NCBI GenBank assembly: GCA_964647825.1
Contig: CAZYJL010000002.1
Span: 124,001 to 188,000 of the forward strand
Source: VFKI01 sp964647825
Lineage (GTDB): Bacteria; Pseudomonadota; Gammaproteobacteria; DSM-16500
DNA length: 64,000 bases
Reading direction: 5' to 3'
Position 1 is the stretch's first letter, and each line of letters begins with the position of its first letter. The notes under the pieces are model-generated. The model was not told the origin of the DNA, did not search any database, and saw only the letters and a list, made by a program, of their open reading frames with translations. This document shows, in pieces, positions 46,133 through 55,970 of the stretch. The position numbers and the translations under genes are program-made.

Positions 46133-46603
46133 TTAATGCACTGGCTGCCATACGCCATCAGACTTCATGCAAGCCATGCCGCCATGCTTACTAACCATTT
46201 TATGGTTTTTGTAAATATAGGTCATATATTTACGGCAATGTGGGTTACCATCAATGGTATAATATTTGCCAGAAACAACCATTTTATACATTTTACCTGT
46301 TTTTGGATTTTTCCATTTAACAGTTTTACCTTCATTCATGGCTGTTAAGGCATGCTGATTATCTATACTATCTACGGAGTGTCCAACATAACCGCCCGCC
46401 AAGGCACCCACTAAAATACCCACACCAATGGCTACAGCCTTGCCTGTACCCGCACCGATCGCGCTTCCGGCTAAGCCGCCGATCACACCACCGGTTAAAG
46501 CGCCAATCGTGGTATTTTGCTTCTGTGTATTCGAAGCGCACCCTGCCATCGAAACGATTAATACAGCCACTGCAACTTTCTTTAGCATGACTTTCATGGA
46601 CAA
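46133..46603 (-). CDS. Glycine-zipper lipoprotein
   Basis: 156 residues. The signal sequence ends in a lipobox (VSMAGC, Cys22 or so), and a glycine-zipper stretch follows: GALTGGVIGGLAGSAIGAGTGKAVAIGVGILVGALAGGYVG, the pattern of the 17-kDa surface-antigen group. A C-terminal region with paired Cys (HCRKYM, MACMK) follows. Such proteins sit in the outer membrane or periplasm; the role is unknown. The start is an ATG; an internal ATG two codons in is also possible. Confidence 0.8.
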   Translation of the reverse strand: MSMKVMLKKVAVAVLIVSMAGCASNTQKQNTTIGALTGGVIGGLAGSAIGAGTGKAVAIGVGILVGALAGGYVGHSVDSIDNQHALTAMNEGKTVKWKNPKTGKMYKMVVSGKYYTIDGNPHCRKYMTYIYKNHKMVSKHGGMACMKSDGVWQPVH

Positions 46604-46724
46604 CTCCTTGTATGAATGGTCTTCCCCCCAGAGTAAAAATGTAGCATTTCTTCTAGGTTTGATAGAAGACTGGGATTACCCGCATAAAACTAGGGTAATC
46701 CCGCAAACATCTTCTCTTTACTCT

Positions 46725-47996
46725 TTATGACATTGATAAAGCAGGTGATACATCAAAAATCGTCTTATTTTCTTTTTTAGATCTTTCTTTTGCCTCTTGC
46801 CAGATTTTTTCACCAAATACATTTTCAAATAATACTTCAGTTTTTGACTTGCTAGGAAGAAATGATATACCTCTAGGCATCGCAATCATTTGAAAAAGAT
46901 CATACTTTTTAACAAATGAGAAATCATCGTCTTTATCTTGACCTGCAGTTGCGCGTTCAAAAAAATCCTCTAACCATGCTTCTAAAATTTCTTGAGGTGT
47001 ATAATCACAAATTAATTTTCCTTTTATTTTATTATCATAAACATAAATTAACGCATCCAACGCCATGATCTTATACCCTAAAGCAGATTTTTTAAATTGC
47101 GCGCAACATTTACATTTTCTTATTTTCTCTTCCGCAGCTTTCACAAACTTACTACTCATCTCTTCTAGATGCTTCGCAAAAGAACTTTTTACTTGAAAAA
47201 AATCAGCAATTTCCTTTGATGATGTTTCAATTTTTTCTATTTGAAAACCATAACCAATCTCTTCTTCATCATCTATTTTTTCATCTATTTTTTCGTCTAT
47301 TTTAATCTTAACTTTTTTTTGCAAGCTTAATGTCATCTCAACCGGAAAACCTTTATTATTTATTAGCGATTCGATACTTGCTTCATTTTCTGGAATAATG
47401 GCAATCGCTGATTTCACTGATAAAATAATTTTTTGTTCTGCTTCTTTATCCGGAATCAGAATATTAGCAATACGAGGAATAGCCGTTTTATCCGTCACTA
47501 TCATGAGGGGTGCATTTGAATTGTCCTGATTTAATTTTGCATTAATCAACGCAATTAAATAACCTAAAGGGGTCTGGCAATAAGCTTGAATTAGCTGATC
47601 AAATAACTCAACTGTCATTTCTATTTCAAGACAACGAAACACATCAACAATTTTTTCTTTTAATTTTTTTTGATTTTCATCTGTATTTTCACTGGAAGAT
47701 GGATACTTTTCTTCTAAAGTCTGAAACAAAATAAGTTCTTTTGAAAGATTAACATGATTAATGCGTAATCCACGCCTCAAATCTAACCATAGTCCTGAAG
47801 AAAAAACCGGTTTTGCTAATTCATCATTATCTGGCGTCATAAATTCAGAAAACCCTTTTCCAAAACATATTTTCTCTCTCACCATTGCTAATGTTTCGCG
47901 ATCAAATGAAAATAAATAAGTATTTTTTTCTACCGCTAATTTTTTCTCTGACTCTGTCACTTTAATTTGATTTTTTTTGCTAAAAAAAACTGTCAT
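46725..47996 (-). CDS. Hypothetical protein, effector-like composition
   Basis: 423 residues, not recognised. It is highly charged with helical segments and has a small tandem repeat (KIDEKIDEKIDDEEE, near 230) and a Cys cluster (KCKCC, near 294). The C-terminal 60 residues are Lys/Glu/Ser-rich. No signal peptide or membrane segment. GGGAG lies before the ATG. It has no PmrA-like box. It sits between the lipoprotein and ligA and has AT-richer codon use than ligA. An effector role is only suggested by style. Confidence 0.55.
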   Translation of the reverse strand: MTVFFSKKNQIKVTESEKKLAVEKNTYLFSFDRETLAMVREKICFGKGFSEFMTPDNDELAKPVFSSGLWLDLRRGLRINHVNLSKELILFQTLEEKYPSSSENTDENQKKLKEKIVDVFRCLEIEMTVELFDQLIQAYCQTPLGYLIALINAKLNQDNSNAPLMIVTDKTAIPRIANILIPDKEAEQKIILSVKSAIAIIPENEASIESLINNKGFPVEMTLSLQKKVKIKIDEKIDEKIDDEEEIGYGFQIEKIETSSKEIADFFQVKSSFAKHLEEMSSKFVKAAEEKIRKCKCCAQFKKSALGYKIMALDALIYVYDNKIKGKLICDYTPQEILEAWLEDFFERATAGQDKDDDFSFVKKYDLFQMIAMPRGISFLPSKSKTEVLFENVFGEKIWQEAKERSKKENKTIFDVSPALSMS

Positions 47997-48097
47997 TATT
48001 TATTTCTCCCATGCGTCAAGCTGCCATGCAACAGTAGCATCCTTGCAATTTTTTTTTTGAAATAGGTTTATGAAAATAAGATAGTTAGAAAGACTAT

Positions 48098-50170
48098 TTA
48101 TTTTTTGAAAGAGTGCAGCCAAACAACAAATGCTTCTTCATCCATGACTTTTACACCAAGCATTTCCGCCTTTTGTAATTTTGAACCTGCCTCACTTCCT
48201 GCAATCACATAATCTGTCTTTGCCGATACGCTACCAGCCACTTTTGCACCTAAGGCTTGCAATGTTTCTTTTGCAGCCTCTCGGGTCATTGACGAGAGTG
48301 TACCTGTTAAGACAATCGTTTTACCTGACAAAGGTAAATTTTTTTGTCTATCCGCATGCGCTTGCTTCGCTTTCTTTTCCCAATGCACACCTGCTGCTTG
48401 CAATTCAGCAATCACTTTTAAATTATGTGCTTCACGGAAAAAAGCAACGATATGACCTGCGACTATCGGACCCACATCCGATAGTGATTCCAATTCTTCT
48501 GTTGTCGCATGTATCAAGGGATTTAAATCACCAAAATACGTAGCTAATTCACGCGCAGTGGTTTCCCCCACTTCACGAATACCTAACGCATAAAGAAAAC
48601 GCGACAATGTCGTTGCTTTACTTTTTTCTAATGCAGCTAATAAATTTTTTGCAGACTTTTCAGCCATACGAGGCAAAGAAATCAATTTGGCTTCTGTCAA
48701 TTTATATAAATCAGCCACCGTCGCAATATAATGAGCATCTACCAATTGTTCAACCAATTTATCGCCTAAGCCAACAATATCCAATGCACGGCGTGAAGCA
48801 AAATGCCGAATCGCTTCACGGCGCTGTGCTGGACAAAATAAACCACCACTACAACGAGCAATGGCTTCATGTGGCAATTGCTCAATACGTGACTGACAAA
48901 CGGGACAAAGAATCGGTAAACAAATATCCGCGCCACGCGCCATCTGACGCGCGTTTGCGGAAGATGGCACCGTAGCAACAATTTCTGGAATCACATCCCC
49001 TGCCCGCCGCACAATCACTTGATCGCCAATACGAATGCCTTTCCGTTTGACTTCATCCATATTATGTAAGGTGGCATTACTCACCGTCACCCCACCGACA
49101 AAAACAGGCTCAAGACGCGCCACAGGCGTTATTGCGCCAGTACGACCGACTTGAAATTCCACCGCGATCAAACGCGTGACCACTTCCTCTGCGGGAAATT
49201 TATGCGCCACGGCAAAACGTGGTGCTCGCGAAACAAAACCCAGCTTCTGCTGTAATGCAAGTGAATTGACTTTATAAACGACACCATCAATGTCATATGG
49301 CAAAGCTGGGCGCTGCGCTTGCAAACGCGCATAATACGCAAGACACCCAGCGACACCTTGCACAACAGCTAATTCTGGATTGATCGGTAATCCCACCGCT
49401 TGCAATAATTGCATTAATGCAAAATGAGATGATGGTAATTCATCAGAAAAAATACCAACACCATAGCCATAAAAAGCTAAAGGACGCGTGGCTGTAACAC
49501 TTGGGTCTAACTGTCGTACACTTCCTGCTGCCGCATTACGTGGATTCGCAAAAACTTTACCACCGGTTTTTAACGCATGCGTATTTAATTCGGCAAAACC
49601 TTTTTTTGGCATAAACACTTCACCACGCACTTCAAAACGTTCAGGATACTGTGTGCCACGTAAATGTAACGGTATCATCGGCAAAGTACGCATATTTGCA
49701 GTAATATCTTCACCCGTCGAACCATCTCCACGTGTTGCGGCAAATTGCAGAACACCTTTTTCATAATACAGCGTCACTGCTAAACCATCTAATTTCGGTT
49801 CGCAAGCATAGTCAATCTCTTGCGTAACCGCTAAACGTTCATGCACACGACGATCAAATGCCGTCACTTCTTCTGTTGTAAACGCATTATCCAATGACAA
49901 CATCGGGACGGCGTGCGTAATTTGGGTAAAATGTTTTGCTGGCTGATGGCCCACACGTTGCGTGGGTGACGTTGAATGCAAATACTCTGGATAATTTTTT
50001 TCTAGCTGTTGCAGCTCAATGAATAATTTATCATATTCCGCATCGGGAATAATGGGCGCATCCATCACATAATATAAATAATTATGCTCTTCGATCAGTG
50101 CGCGTAATTGCTGAATTTTTTCCGCTATATTTTTATTCTTTTTTTCTAACACAAATGGTTTTTTTTGCAT
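48098..50170 (-). CDS. ligA: NAD-dependent DNA ligase
   Basis: Seals nicks during replication and repair using NAD. 690 residues. The adenylation Lys is in CEPKLDGLAV, a four-Cys zinc finger (CPVCQSR...CSGGLFCPAQ) precedes the helix-hairpin-helix repeats, and a BRCT domain ends the protein (LSGKTIVLTGTLSSMTREAAKETLQALGAKV). Lies 20 bp after zipA on the same strand, the usual smc-zipA-ligA order. Confidence 0.97.
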   Translation of the reverse strand: MQKKPFVLEKKNKNIAEKIQQLRALIEEHNYLYYVMDAPIIPDAEYDKLFIELQQLEKNYPEYLHSTSPTQRVGHQPAKHFTQITHAVPMLSLDNAFTTEEVTAFDRRVHERLAVTQEIDYACEPKLDGLAVTLYYEKGVLQFAATRGDGSTGEDITANMRTLPMIPLHLRGTQYPERFEVRGEVFMPKKGFAELNTHALKTGGKVFANPRNAAAGSVRQLDPSVTATRPLAFYGYGVGIFSDELPSSHFALMQLLQAVGLPINPELAVVQGVAGCLAYYARLQAQRPALPYDIDGVVYKVNSLALQQKLGFVSRAPRFAVAHKFPAEEVVTRLIAVEFQVGRTGAITPVARLEPVFVGGVTVSNATLHNMDEVKRKGIRIGDQVIVRRAGDVIPEIVATVPSSANARQMARGADICLPILCPVCQSRIEQLPHEAIARCSGGLFCPAQRREAIRHFASRRALDIVGLGDKLVEQLVDAHYIATVADLYKLTEAKLISLPRMAEKSAKNLLAALEKSKATTLSRFLYALGIREVGETTARELATYFGDLNPLIHATTEELESLSDVGPIVAGHIVAFFREAHNLKVIAELQAAGVHWEKKAKQAHADRQKNLPLSGKTIVLTGTLSSMTREAAKETLQALGAKVAGSVSAKTDYVIAGSEAGSKLQKAEMLGVKVMDEEAFVVWLHSFKK

Positions 50171-50190
50171 AACAAAATACTATCTCTGAA

Positions 50191-50844
50191 TTATTTTTCC
50201 ATCACTGCTGCACGACGCGATTTTAAAATAAGCGCTTGGTAACGATGTGCAGTCTCTGCATTCCAAGGTGTTTTGGGATCCGCACGCAAATCACCGCCTA
50301 AATCTTCTGCTAACTGATTCGCTGTTTCTAACATTAAATCAAATGCCATTTCCGGCTGATCTAACAAAGCCGGCTGCATAAATAATACTAATCCAGGACA
50401 GGAAAAATCACCCATCTGATCCATCGCAAACTCACCAGGCTCTGCAACGGATGCCAATGAAAATAACGGTTCTTTATTTTCTGTATTATCTAAATAATAA
50501 TGAAAAATGTTCATATCACCGTATTTTAATCCAGCTGCTGTAATTGCTTGCAACAAATCGTAAGAACCAAAATATTGGCCTGGTTTTGCCATCACAGATA
50601 AGACTAATAATTCATCACGACCTTGATGCGCAGGCGGCGTTTTATTCTGCTCTACTGTATTTACTGGTGCCGCTTTTTCTTCTACACCCAAGGTAAAATC
50701 AAATTGCTCCGTATCTTGCAACATTTTCTGTACCGCACGTGTATCACGTCGACGTCGGTACCAATCTTCAACTAATGTAAAGACAACAAAAAGTAACGCA
50801 CCGACACTAATTAATAACAAACCCGGACGGACATAGCTTTCCAT
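50191..50844 (-). CDS. zipA: Cell division protein ZipA
   Basis: 217 residues, shorter than E. coli ZipA (328) because the Pro/Gln-rich linker is nearly absent. One N-terminal membrane segment (RPGLLLISVGALLFVVFTLV) is followed by a basic stretch and the C-terminal FtsZ-binding domain (LLVLSVMAKPGQYFGSYDLLQAITAAGLKYGDMNIFHY, FALMQ-equivalent later). ZipA tethers FtsZ to the inner membrane. Between smc and ligA. Confidence 0.93.
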   Translation of the reverse strand: MESYVRPGLLLISVGALLFVVFTLVEDWYRRRRDTRAVQKMLQDTEQFDFTLGVEEKAAPVNTVEQNKTPPAHQGRDELLVLSVMAKPGQYFGSYDLLQAITAAGLKYGDMNIFHYYLDNTENKEPLFSLASVAEPGEFAMDQMGDFSCPGLVLFMQPALLDQPEMAFDLMLETANQLAEDLGGDLRADPKTPWNAETAHRYQALILKSRRAAVMEK

Positions 50845-50859
50845 AGCGTCACACTCCTT

Positions 50860-53800
50860 TTATGCTCCAGCAAGATGTACGGCTTCCTCAACATTCACAC
50901 TCACTAAACGCGACACCCCAGGTTCTGCCATCGTCACACCCATTAATGTTTCACCCATTTCAATCGCCAATTTATTATGACTAATAAAAATAAACTGCGT
51001 CTTTTGTGACATACTTTTAACGAGCTCACAAAAGCGTCCAATATTCGCATCATCTAATGGTGCATCGACTTCATCCAATAAACAAAACGGTGCAGGATTT
51101 AAATGGAAAATTGAAAAGACCAATGCAATCGCCGTCATGGCTTTTTCACCACCCGATAACAAATGAATGGTGCTATTACGCTTACCCGGCGGACAGGCCA
51201 TCACTGTCACACCTGCTTCCAATAAATTATCACCTGTTAATTCTAACCATGCTTTTCCACCACCAAAAATTGCTGGGAAAACTTCTGCAAATCGTGCATT
51301 GACACGATCAAATGTTTCACGAAAACGTGCGCGTGTTTCGCGATCAATTTTAGCAATGGCATTTTCAAGCGTTGTTAAACCTGCCTGTAAATCTGCATGC
51401 TGACGATCTAAATACTGTTTACGCTCATTACACGTTGCGTATTCTTCTATCGCTACCAAATTAATTGCACCTAATCGTGCAATGCGACGCGTTACTTGTT
51501 CTAATTGCTGATGATAAGCATCTGGTGTCGCTTCTTCTGGTAATTCGCCCAAAATATCTTCTAAACGAATTTGAATTTCTGTTAATTGCGTCACCATACT
51601 TTCAGCGCGAATACGTAACCCTTCACTTTCAACACGCAGCGTTTCTAAGACATCACGAATTTTTGCTGTTTCACCCTCTGCACGATGCCGACTTTCTTCC
51701 AATGTACGTAGCTCTTGATTAATCGCATCCATTGAAGCGCGCGCAGCATTTAATTCTTCTTCAACTTGTAAACGGTGATTTAAAGCAATCGCCAAATCAG
51801 ACTCAAGACCTGCTAGCGGCACCATCATCACCGCTTCTTTTTGTAAAGCTGTCTCACGTTGTACGCATGCAGCCAATTGCGCTTCAAAATGCTGTAGCGC
51901 TTGTTTTTTTGCAACTTCTTCTGAATGCAAACGCTGTGCATCTAATTCGAGTGTATGCACTTTTTCACGCGCAGTTTCCGCAGCAAGACGTGCTGCACGC
52001 GCCGCTTCTTGCAATTGATCACGTTCAGCAACCAGCCCATCCCGCTTTATCGTCAATTCATCAAGTAATTGCATCGCATTCGACCAATGCTGCCGAATAC
52101 TTTCACTCTCCTGTTGCACTTGATTTATTTGATTCTCAACGTCTGTTTTTTCTTGTGCTTCACGGGCTATTTTTTTCTGTATCTCAACTAATCGTGCTTG
52201 TTGCATTTTTTCTGCCGCACGTAACCCGGCTAATTCACTATTTATCTGATTCAATGTCAACTGTAGCGCATCACGTTCTTTTTCAAGTGTGGTCTGTTGC
52301 TGGCGCGCCGTTAACAACGCTGTTTCGACTAATTTCAGTGCTGACTCTTCTTGCTGAATACGGCCCGCCAATTCTTTTAATTCGGTAGCCCGCTGAAAAA
52401 TACCTGCTGCCGGATTATCCTCACGTAATAAGCGCAACCAAGCAGCACCCAGCCAAATGCCATCACGTGTCACAACCGACTCATGTGGTTGTAATTGTGT
52501 CGCTATATCCGTCGCCTCTTCCATTGTTTCTGCGATATAAACACCCGCTAATAAACTATCTAATGGCCATGTTGAGGTAATTTGATCACGCAATAATTTT
52601 CTATGCTGCATCTGCTGTGCTGGATTTTTATTTTCTTTCGCATGAACAACCGCTTTATTGCCTGAGAAAACACATAACGAGCCTTCAGGTAGTTGGCTTG
52701 TATCGTGTAAAAAAACGGACACATCATCTGTGCAAATTGCTTGTAAATAAACACCTAAAACTTTTTCAACAGCCGTTTCCCAACCTGCTGTCACAGATAA
52801 CCCTTCCGCTAAACGTGGTGCACTATCTAATTGATGTGCTGCTAACCAACGTGCCAGCTGATTATTACGTTGACCTAATGCCGTTTGTTGCAAAGCTTCC
52901 AACGACGCGACTTGTCCACGAAATTGCTGTAACCCAGAACGCAATCTATCTAATTCACGGGCTTTTTCTTGCTGTTCTTGACGGAGAGCCGAAATTTTTT
53001 GATGAATTGATTCTAAAACACTTTGTTCGTTTGTTTTTCGCTGCTCACATTCGTTTATCTGCAACACCAACTGCTGTAATGTTTCATTGACTTGCTGTAA
53101 CCCTTTTTCATCTTGTTCAACAGACAAAAGTGCCTGACGTTTTGTTAAGCCCAGCAAGCGTTCTTCTAACTGTGCAAGCTTCACTTGACTCGTGCGTGCA
53201 GTTTCATTTGCTGTTGCCATTTGTTTTTCAAGCGTTTGCGCTGCATCACGTGCACGTTGCATCGCCTCTTCCGCTTGTTTCGCAGAAATTTTTGTTGACT
53301 CATTCTGTGTTTTTGCTTCAGATAAATGAGGCTGCAGCGTGGTCATTGCTTGCGTTAATTGTACGAGTTGATCACGTGCCTCAGCAATTTTACTCTCTGC
53401 AAATTGCTTTTCTTTTGCTGCTTGTGCATCTTCTTCTCGTCTTAACCGTTCGCGCTCACGTGTATGTAAGATATCTTGCTCAATACGTGTGATCTGATTA
53501 CCTGCCACATAATGACGCTTTTGAATCTCTTGGAACACTTCTGCAGCTTGTACGCCATTTTCTCGTGCTTGATCGAGTAGTAACGTTAACTCACCAACTT
53601 CCATTTGTTTAGCTTCTAAGCCAGTTTCTTGTTGCTGTACCTGTAATGCATATTGCACGCGACGTGTATCTAATTGCCGCCATTGCGACGCTAAAAATGC
53701 GGCACGCAGCGTGCGTTCTTCACGCTTCAGCGCTTTAAATTTTTCTGCTGTTTCTGCTTGACGTTGTAACGTGCCCAATTGACGACCGAGTTCTGTACGA

Positions 53801-54390
53801 ATATCTTCAAGACGCGCCATGTTTTCACGCGCATGCTGTATCCGTGTTTCGGTTTCACGCCGTCTTTCGCGATAACGCGAAACCCCTGCCGCCTCCTCTA
53901 GATACGTACGCATATCTTCCGGCCGCGCTTCAATGATCCGCGAAATCATGTTTTGACCTATAATCGAATAACTCCGCGGACCCAATCCTGTCCCCAGAAA
54001 AATATCGACAATATCGCGACGCCGGCAGCGAGTCCCATTCAAAAACCACCCTGAATCACCGTTACGATTCAACACTCGACGAATAGAAATCTCGGCAAAA
54101 CCTGCGTATTCACCACCAATCGTGCCATCCTGATTATCAAAAATCAGTTCCACTGAGGCTTGCCCGACTGGTTTACGGTTTGCTGAACCATTAAAAATGA
54201 CATCCGTTAATGATTCACCACGCAAGTATTTCGCAGAACTTTCACCCATCACCCAACAAACCGCATCGATAACATTCGATTTGCCACAGCCATTTGGGCC
54301 GACAATAGCGACTAAACGACTGTCAACCGGCACAGTGACGGGGTCAACAAATGATTTAAAACCGGAAAGCTTGATTTTTTTAAGCTGCAT
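50860..54390 (-). CDS. smc: Chromosome partition protein SMC
   Basis: 1176 residues with the full SMC plan: N-terminal Walker A (AIVGPNGCGKSNVIDAVCWVMGESSAKYLRG), long coiled coil, a hinge near 500-640, a second coiled coil and the C-terminal signature LLSGGEKAMTAIALVFSIF with Walker B FCLLDEVDAPLDDANIGRFCEL. The dimer organises and segregates chromosomes with ScpAB. The gene order smc-zipA-ligA is normal for the group. Confidence 0.97.
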   Translation of the reverse strand: MQLKKIKLSGFKSFVDPVTVPVDSRLVAIVGPNGCGKSNVIDAVCWVMGESSAKYLRGESLTDVIFNGSANRKPVGQASVELIFDNQDGTIGGEYAGFAEISIRRVLNRNGDSGWFLNGTRCRRRDIVDIFLGTGLGPRSYSIIGQNMISRIIEARPEDMRTYLEEAAGVSRYRERRRETETRIQHARENMARLEDIRTELGRQLGTLQRQAETAEKFKALKREERTLRAAFLASQWRQLDTRRVQYALQVQQQETGLEAKQMEVGELTLLLDQARENGVQAAEVFQEIQKRHYVAGNQITRIEQDILHTRERERLRREEDAQAAKEKQFAESKIAEARDQLVQLTQAMTTLQPHLSEAKTQNESTKISAKQAEEAMQRARDAAQTLEKQMATANETARTSQVKLAQLEERLLGLTKRQALLSVEQDEKGLQQVNETLQQLVLQINECEQRKTNEQSVLESIHQKISALRQEQQEKARELDRLRSGLQQFRGQVASLEALQQTALGQRNNQLARWLAAHQLDSAPRLAEGLSVTAGWETAVEKVLGVYLQAICTDDVSVFLHDTSQLPEGSLCVFSGNKAVVHAKENKNPAQQMQHRKLLRDQITSTWPLDSLLAGVYIAETMEEATDIATQLQPHESVVTRDGIWLGAAWLRLLREDNPAAGIFQRATELKELAGRIQQEESALKLVETALLTARQQQTTLEKERDALQLTLNQINSELAGLRAAEKMQQARLVEIQKKIAREAQEKTDVENQINQVQQESESIRQHWSNAMQLLDELTIKRDGLVAERDQLQEAARAARLAAETAREKVHTLELDAQRLHSEEVAKKQALQHFEAQLAACVQRETALQKEAVMMVPLAGLESDLAIALNHRLQVEEELNAARASMDAINQELRTLEESRHRAEGETAKIRDVLETLRVESEGLRIRAESMVTQLTEIQIRLEDILGELPEEATPDAYHQQLEQVTRRIARLGAINLVAIEEYATCNERKQYLDRQHADLQAGLTTLENAIAKIDRETRARFRETFDRVNARFAEVFPAIFGGGKAWLELTGDNLLEAGVTVMACPPGKRNSTIHLLSGGEKAMTAIALVFSIFHLNPAPFCLLDEVDAPLDDANIGRFCELVKSMSQKTQFIFISHNKLAIEMGETLMGVTMAEPGVSRLVSVNVEEAVHLAGA

Positions 54391-54476
54391 AATGGCGTCT
54401 TATCCTCTCCCTGCTTGGGCAGTATATATTAAGTTGCTTTCTAGCCTCAATGTGCTGAATCGATTAAACTATCCAA

Positions 54477-55556
54477 ATGAATAAGGATATCACTCAGACA
54501 AGATCACACTTATTGGGTCTTTGGCTACCCCTGCTAGCTGTTGTCATCACTGGCATTCTCTTCTCCATTGCCTTAGTCTTTTCTTGGCTACTGCCGCATG
54601 CCAATCATTCAGAAGGCATTGCATGGCTCATTGCCGGCTTATCACTGACTTTTCTTATTGCTGTAATTCTCTACCTTGCCCGCATCAATCGACAACACAA
54701 ACTTGATCTTGACATCATGACCCATCATTTCAAAACAGAAATGACGAAACGCCTAACGATTGAAGATACACGCAAAAAACTTGAAAAAGCACTATTACAA
54801 GGGCAAAAATTACAAGCCATTGGCACACTCGCTGGCGGCATTGCGCACGATTTCAATAATGTCCTCTACGCAATTATCGGTTACGTAGAGATGGCTCGTG
54901 AAGATAGCACGCCGAATACCCCCCTGCATACTAATCTAGGCCGTGTCATCGCTGCTGCCAAGCGTGGGCAAGATTTGGTTGGACGCATTTTAGCCTTTAG
55001 CCGCCGTCAACATGCAGAATTAGCCCCTATTAGCATGCGCGCCACGATTAACGGTGTTCTCGACCTCTTAATGCCAACGATTCCTGCCAGTGTCATCATT
55101 CATTTTGAAGCAGATGGTACTGACTGCACTATTCTTGGTAATCAAACACAATTACACCAAGTCTTCGTCAATATTATTACGAACGCTGTGGATGCCATGG
55201 AAGGCGAAGGGACAATCACCCTTACCCTGCATCATGTGCCTCCCACTGATTGGCTAGGTAAACAATTGTCACTTAATGAAAATAAACACTATTGCCAAGT
55301 ATCTATTCGTGATACAGGTCATGGTATGGATGCACCAACACTAGAACGTATTTTTGAACCTTTTTTTACAACCAAGGAAGTTGGGCGCGGTACAGGATTA
55401 GGATTATCCACTGTGCATGCCATTATTCGCCATCATCATGGCGAAATATTAGCTGAAAGTCAGCCTGGAGAAGGCACGACGTTTACCCTATTACTACCAG
55501 AATACGACGCACAAGATTCGGAGGAAACACACTATGGCAAAGATTCTACTAGTTGA
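54477..55556 (+). CDS. Membrane histidine kinase
   Basis: 359 residues. Two membrane segments (about 15-38 and 48-68) with a very short loop, so little periplasmic sensing surface. The HisKA box is GTLAGGIAHDFNNVLYAIIGY with the phospho-acceptor His124, and the ATPase domain shows NQTQLHQVFVNIITNAVDAM, DTGHGM and GRGTGLGLSTVHAI. The DFNN form is typical of kinases paired with single-domain receivers. The 3' end overlaps the next gene by 23 bases. Confidence 0.92.
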   Translation: MNKDITQTRSHLLGLWLPLLAVVITGILFSIALVFSWLLPHANHSEGIAWLIAGLSLTFLIAVILYLARINRQHKLDLDIMTHHFKTEMTKRLTIEDTRKKLEKALLQGQKLQAIGTLAGGIAHDFNNVLYAIIGYVEMAREDSTPNTPLHTNLGRVIAAAKRGQDLVGRILAFSRRQHAELAPISMRATINGVLDLLMPTIPASVIIHFEADGTDCTILGNQTQLHQVFVNIITNAVDAMEGEGTITLTLHHVPPTDWLGKQLSLNENKHYCQVSIRDTGHGMDAPTLERIFEPFFTTKEVGRGTGLGLSTVHAIIRHHHGEILAESQPGEGTTFTLLLPEYDAQDSEETHYGKDSTS

Positions 55557-55929
55557 AGACGATGACTTAGTACGTGATATGTTGGCACAAGTATTAACGC
55601 GCGCAGCACATCAAGTGGAGAGTGCACGCGATGGCGATGAAGCAACGAAGATTCTGCAAACCAGTGAACCCGATATCATGGTGACAGATATCATCATGCC
55701 CAAAAAAAGTGGTATCACACTGATCTCAGAGGTTCGTGACAAACATCCCGAAATGGACATCATTGCTATTTCAGGCGGTGGTCGCCTTGACCCAATGGGC
55801 TATCTTGATTTATCTGAATCATTGGGTGCCAGCGTGTCCTTTGAAAAACCTGTCGATAATGCTGCGCTTTTGATGGCGATTGATCTGCTGATTCATGGCA
55901 AGCCAGCAAATGCTGAACAAGATCAATGA
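55534..55929 (+). CDS. Single-domain response regulator
   Basis: 131 residues, receiver domain only: acidic pair EDD near 8-10, phospho-acceptor Asp52 in MVTDIIMPKKSG and Lys in SFEKPVD. No DNA-binding or enzymatic output domain follows, so it must signal by protein contact or phosphotransfer. The ATG sits inside the kinase gene after CGGAGGAAA, indicating coupled translation. Confidence 0.9.
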   Translation: MAKILLVEDDDLVRDMLAQVLTRAAHQVESARDGDEATKILQTSEPDIMVTDIIMPKKSGITLISEVRDKHPEMDIIAISGGGRLDPMGYLDLSESLGASVSFEKPVDNAALLMAIDLLIHGKPANAEQDQ

Positions 55930-55970
55930 CTAACGACCAGCATATTTCGCCTTTCTCATACTATCAACTA

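Noticed and set aside
51732..52388. Long + strand ORF (218 codons) opposite smc, and several others there
   Set aside because: They are antisense to the conserved SMC coiled coil and come from its codon pattern; they have no ribosome-binding site or family features.
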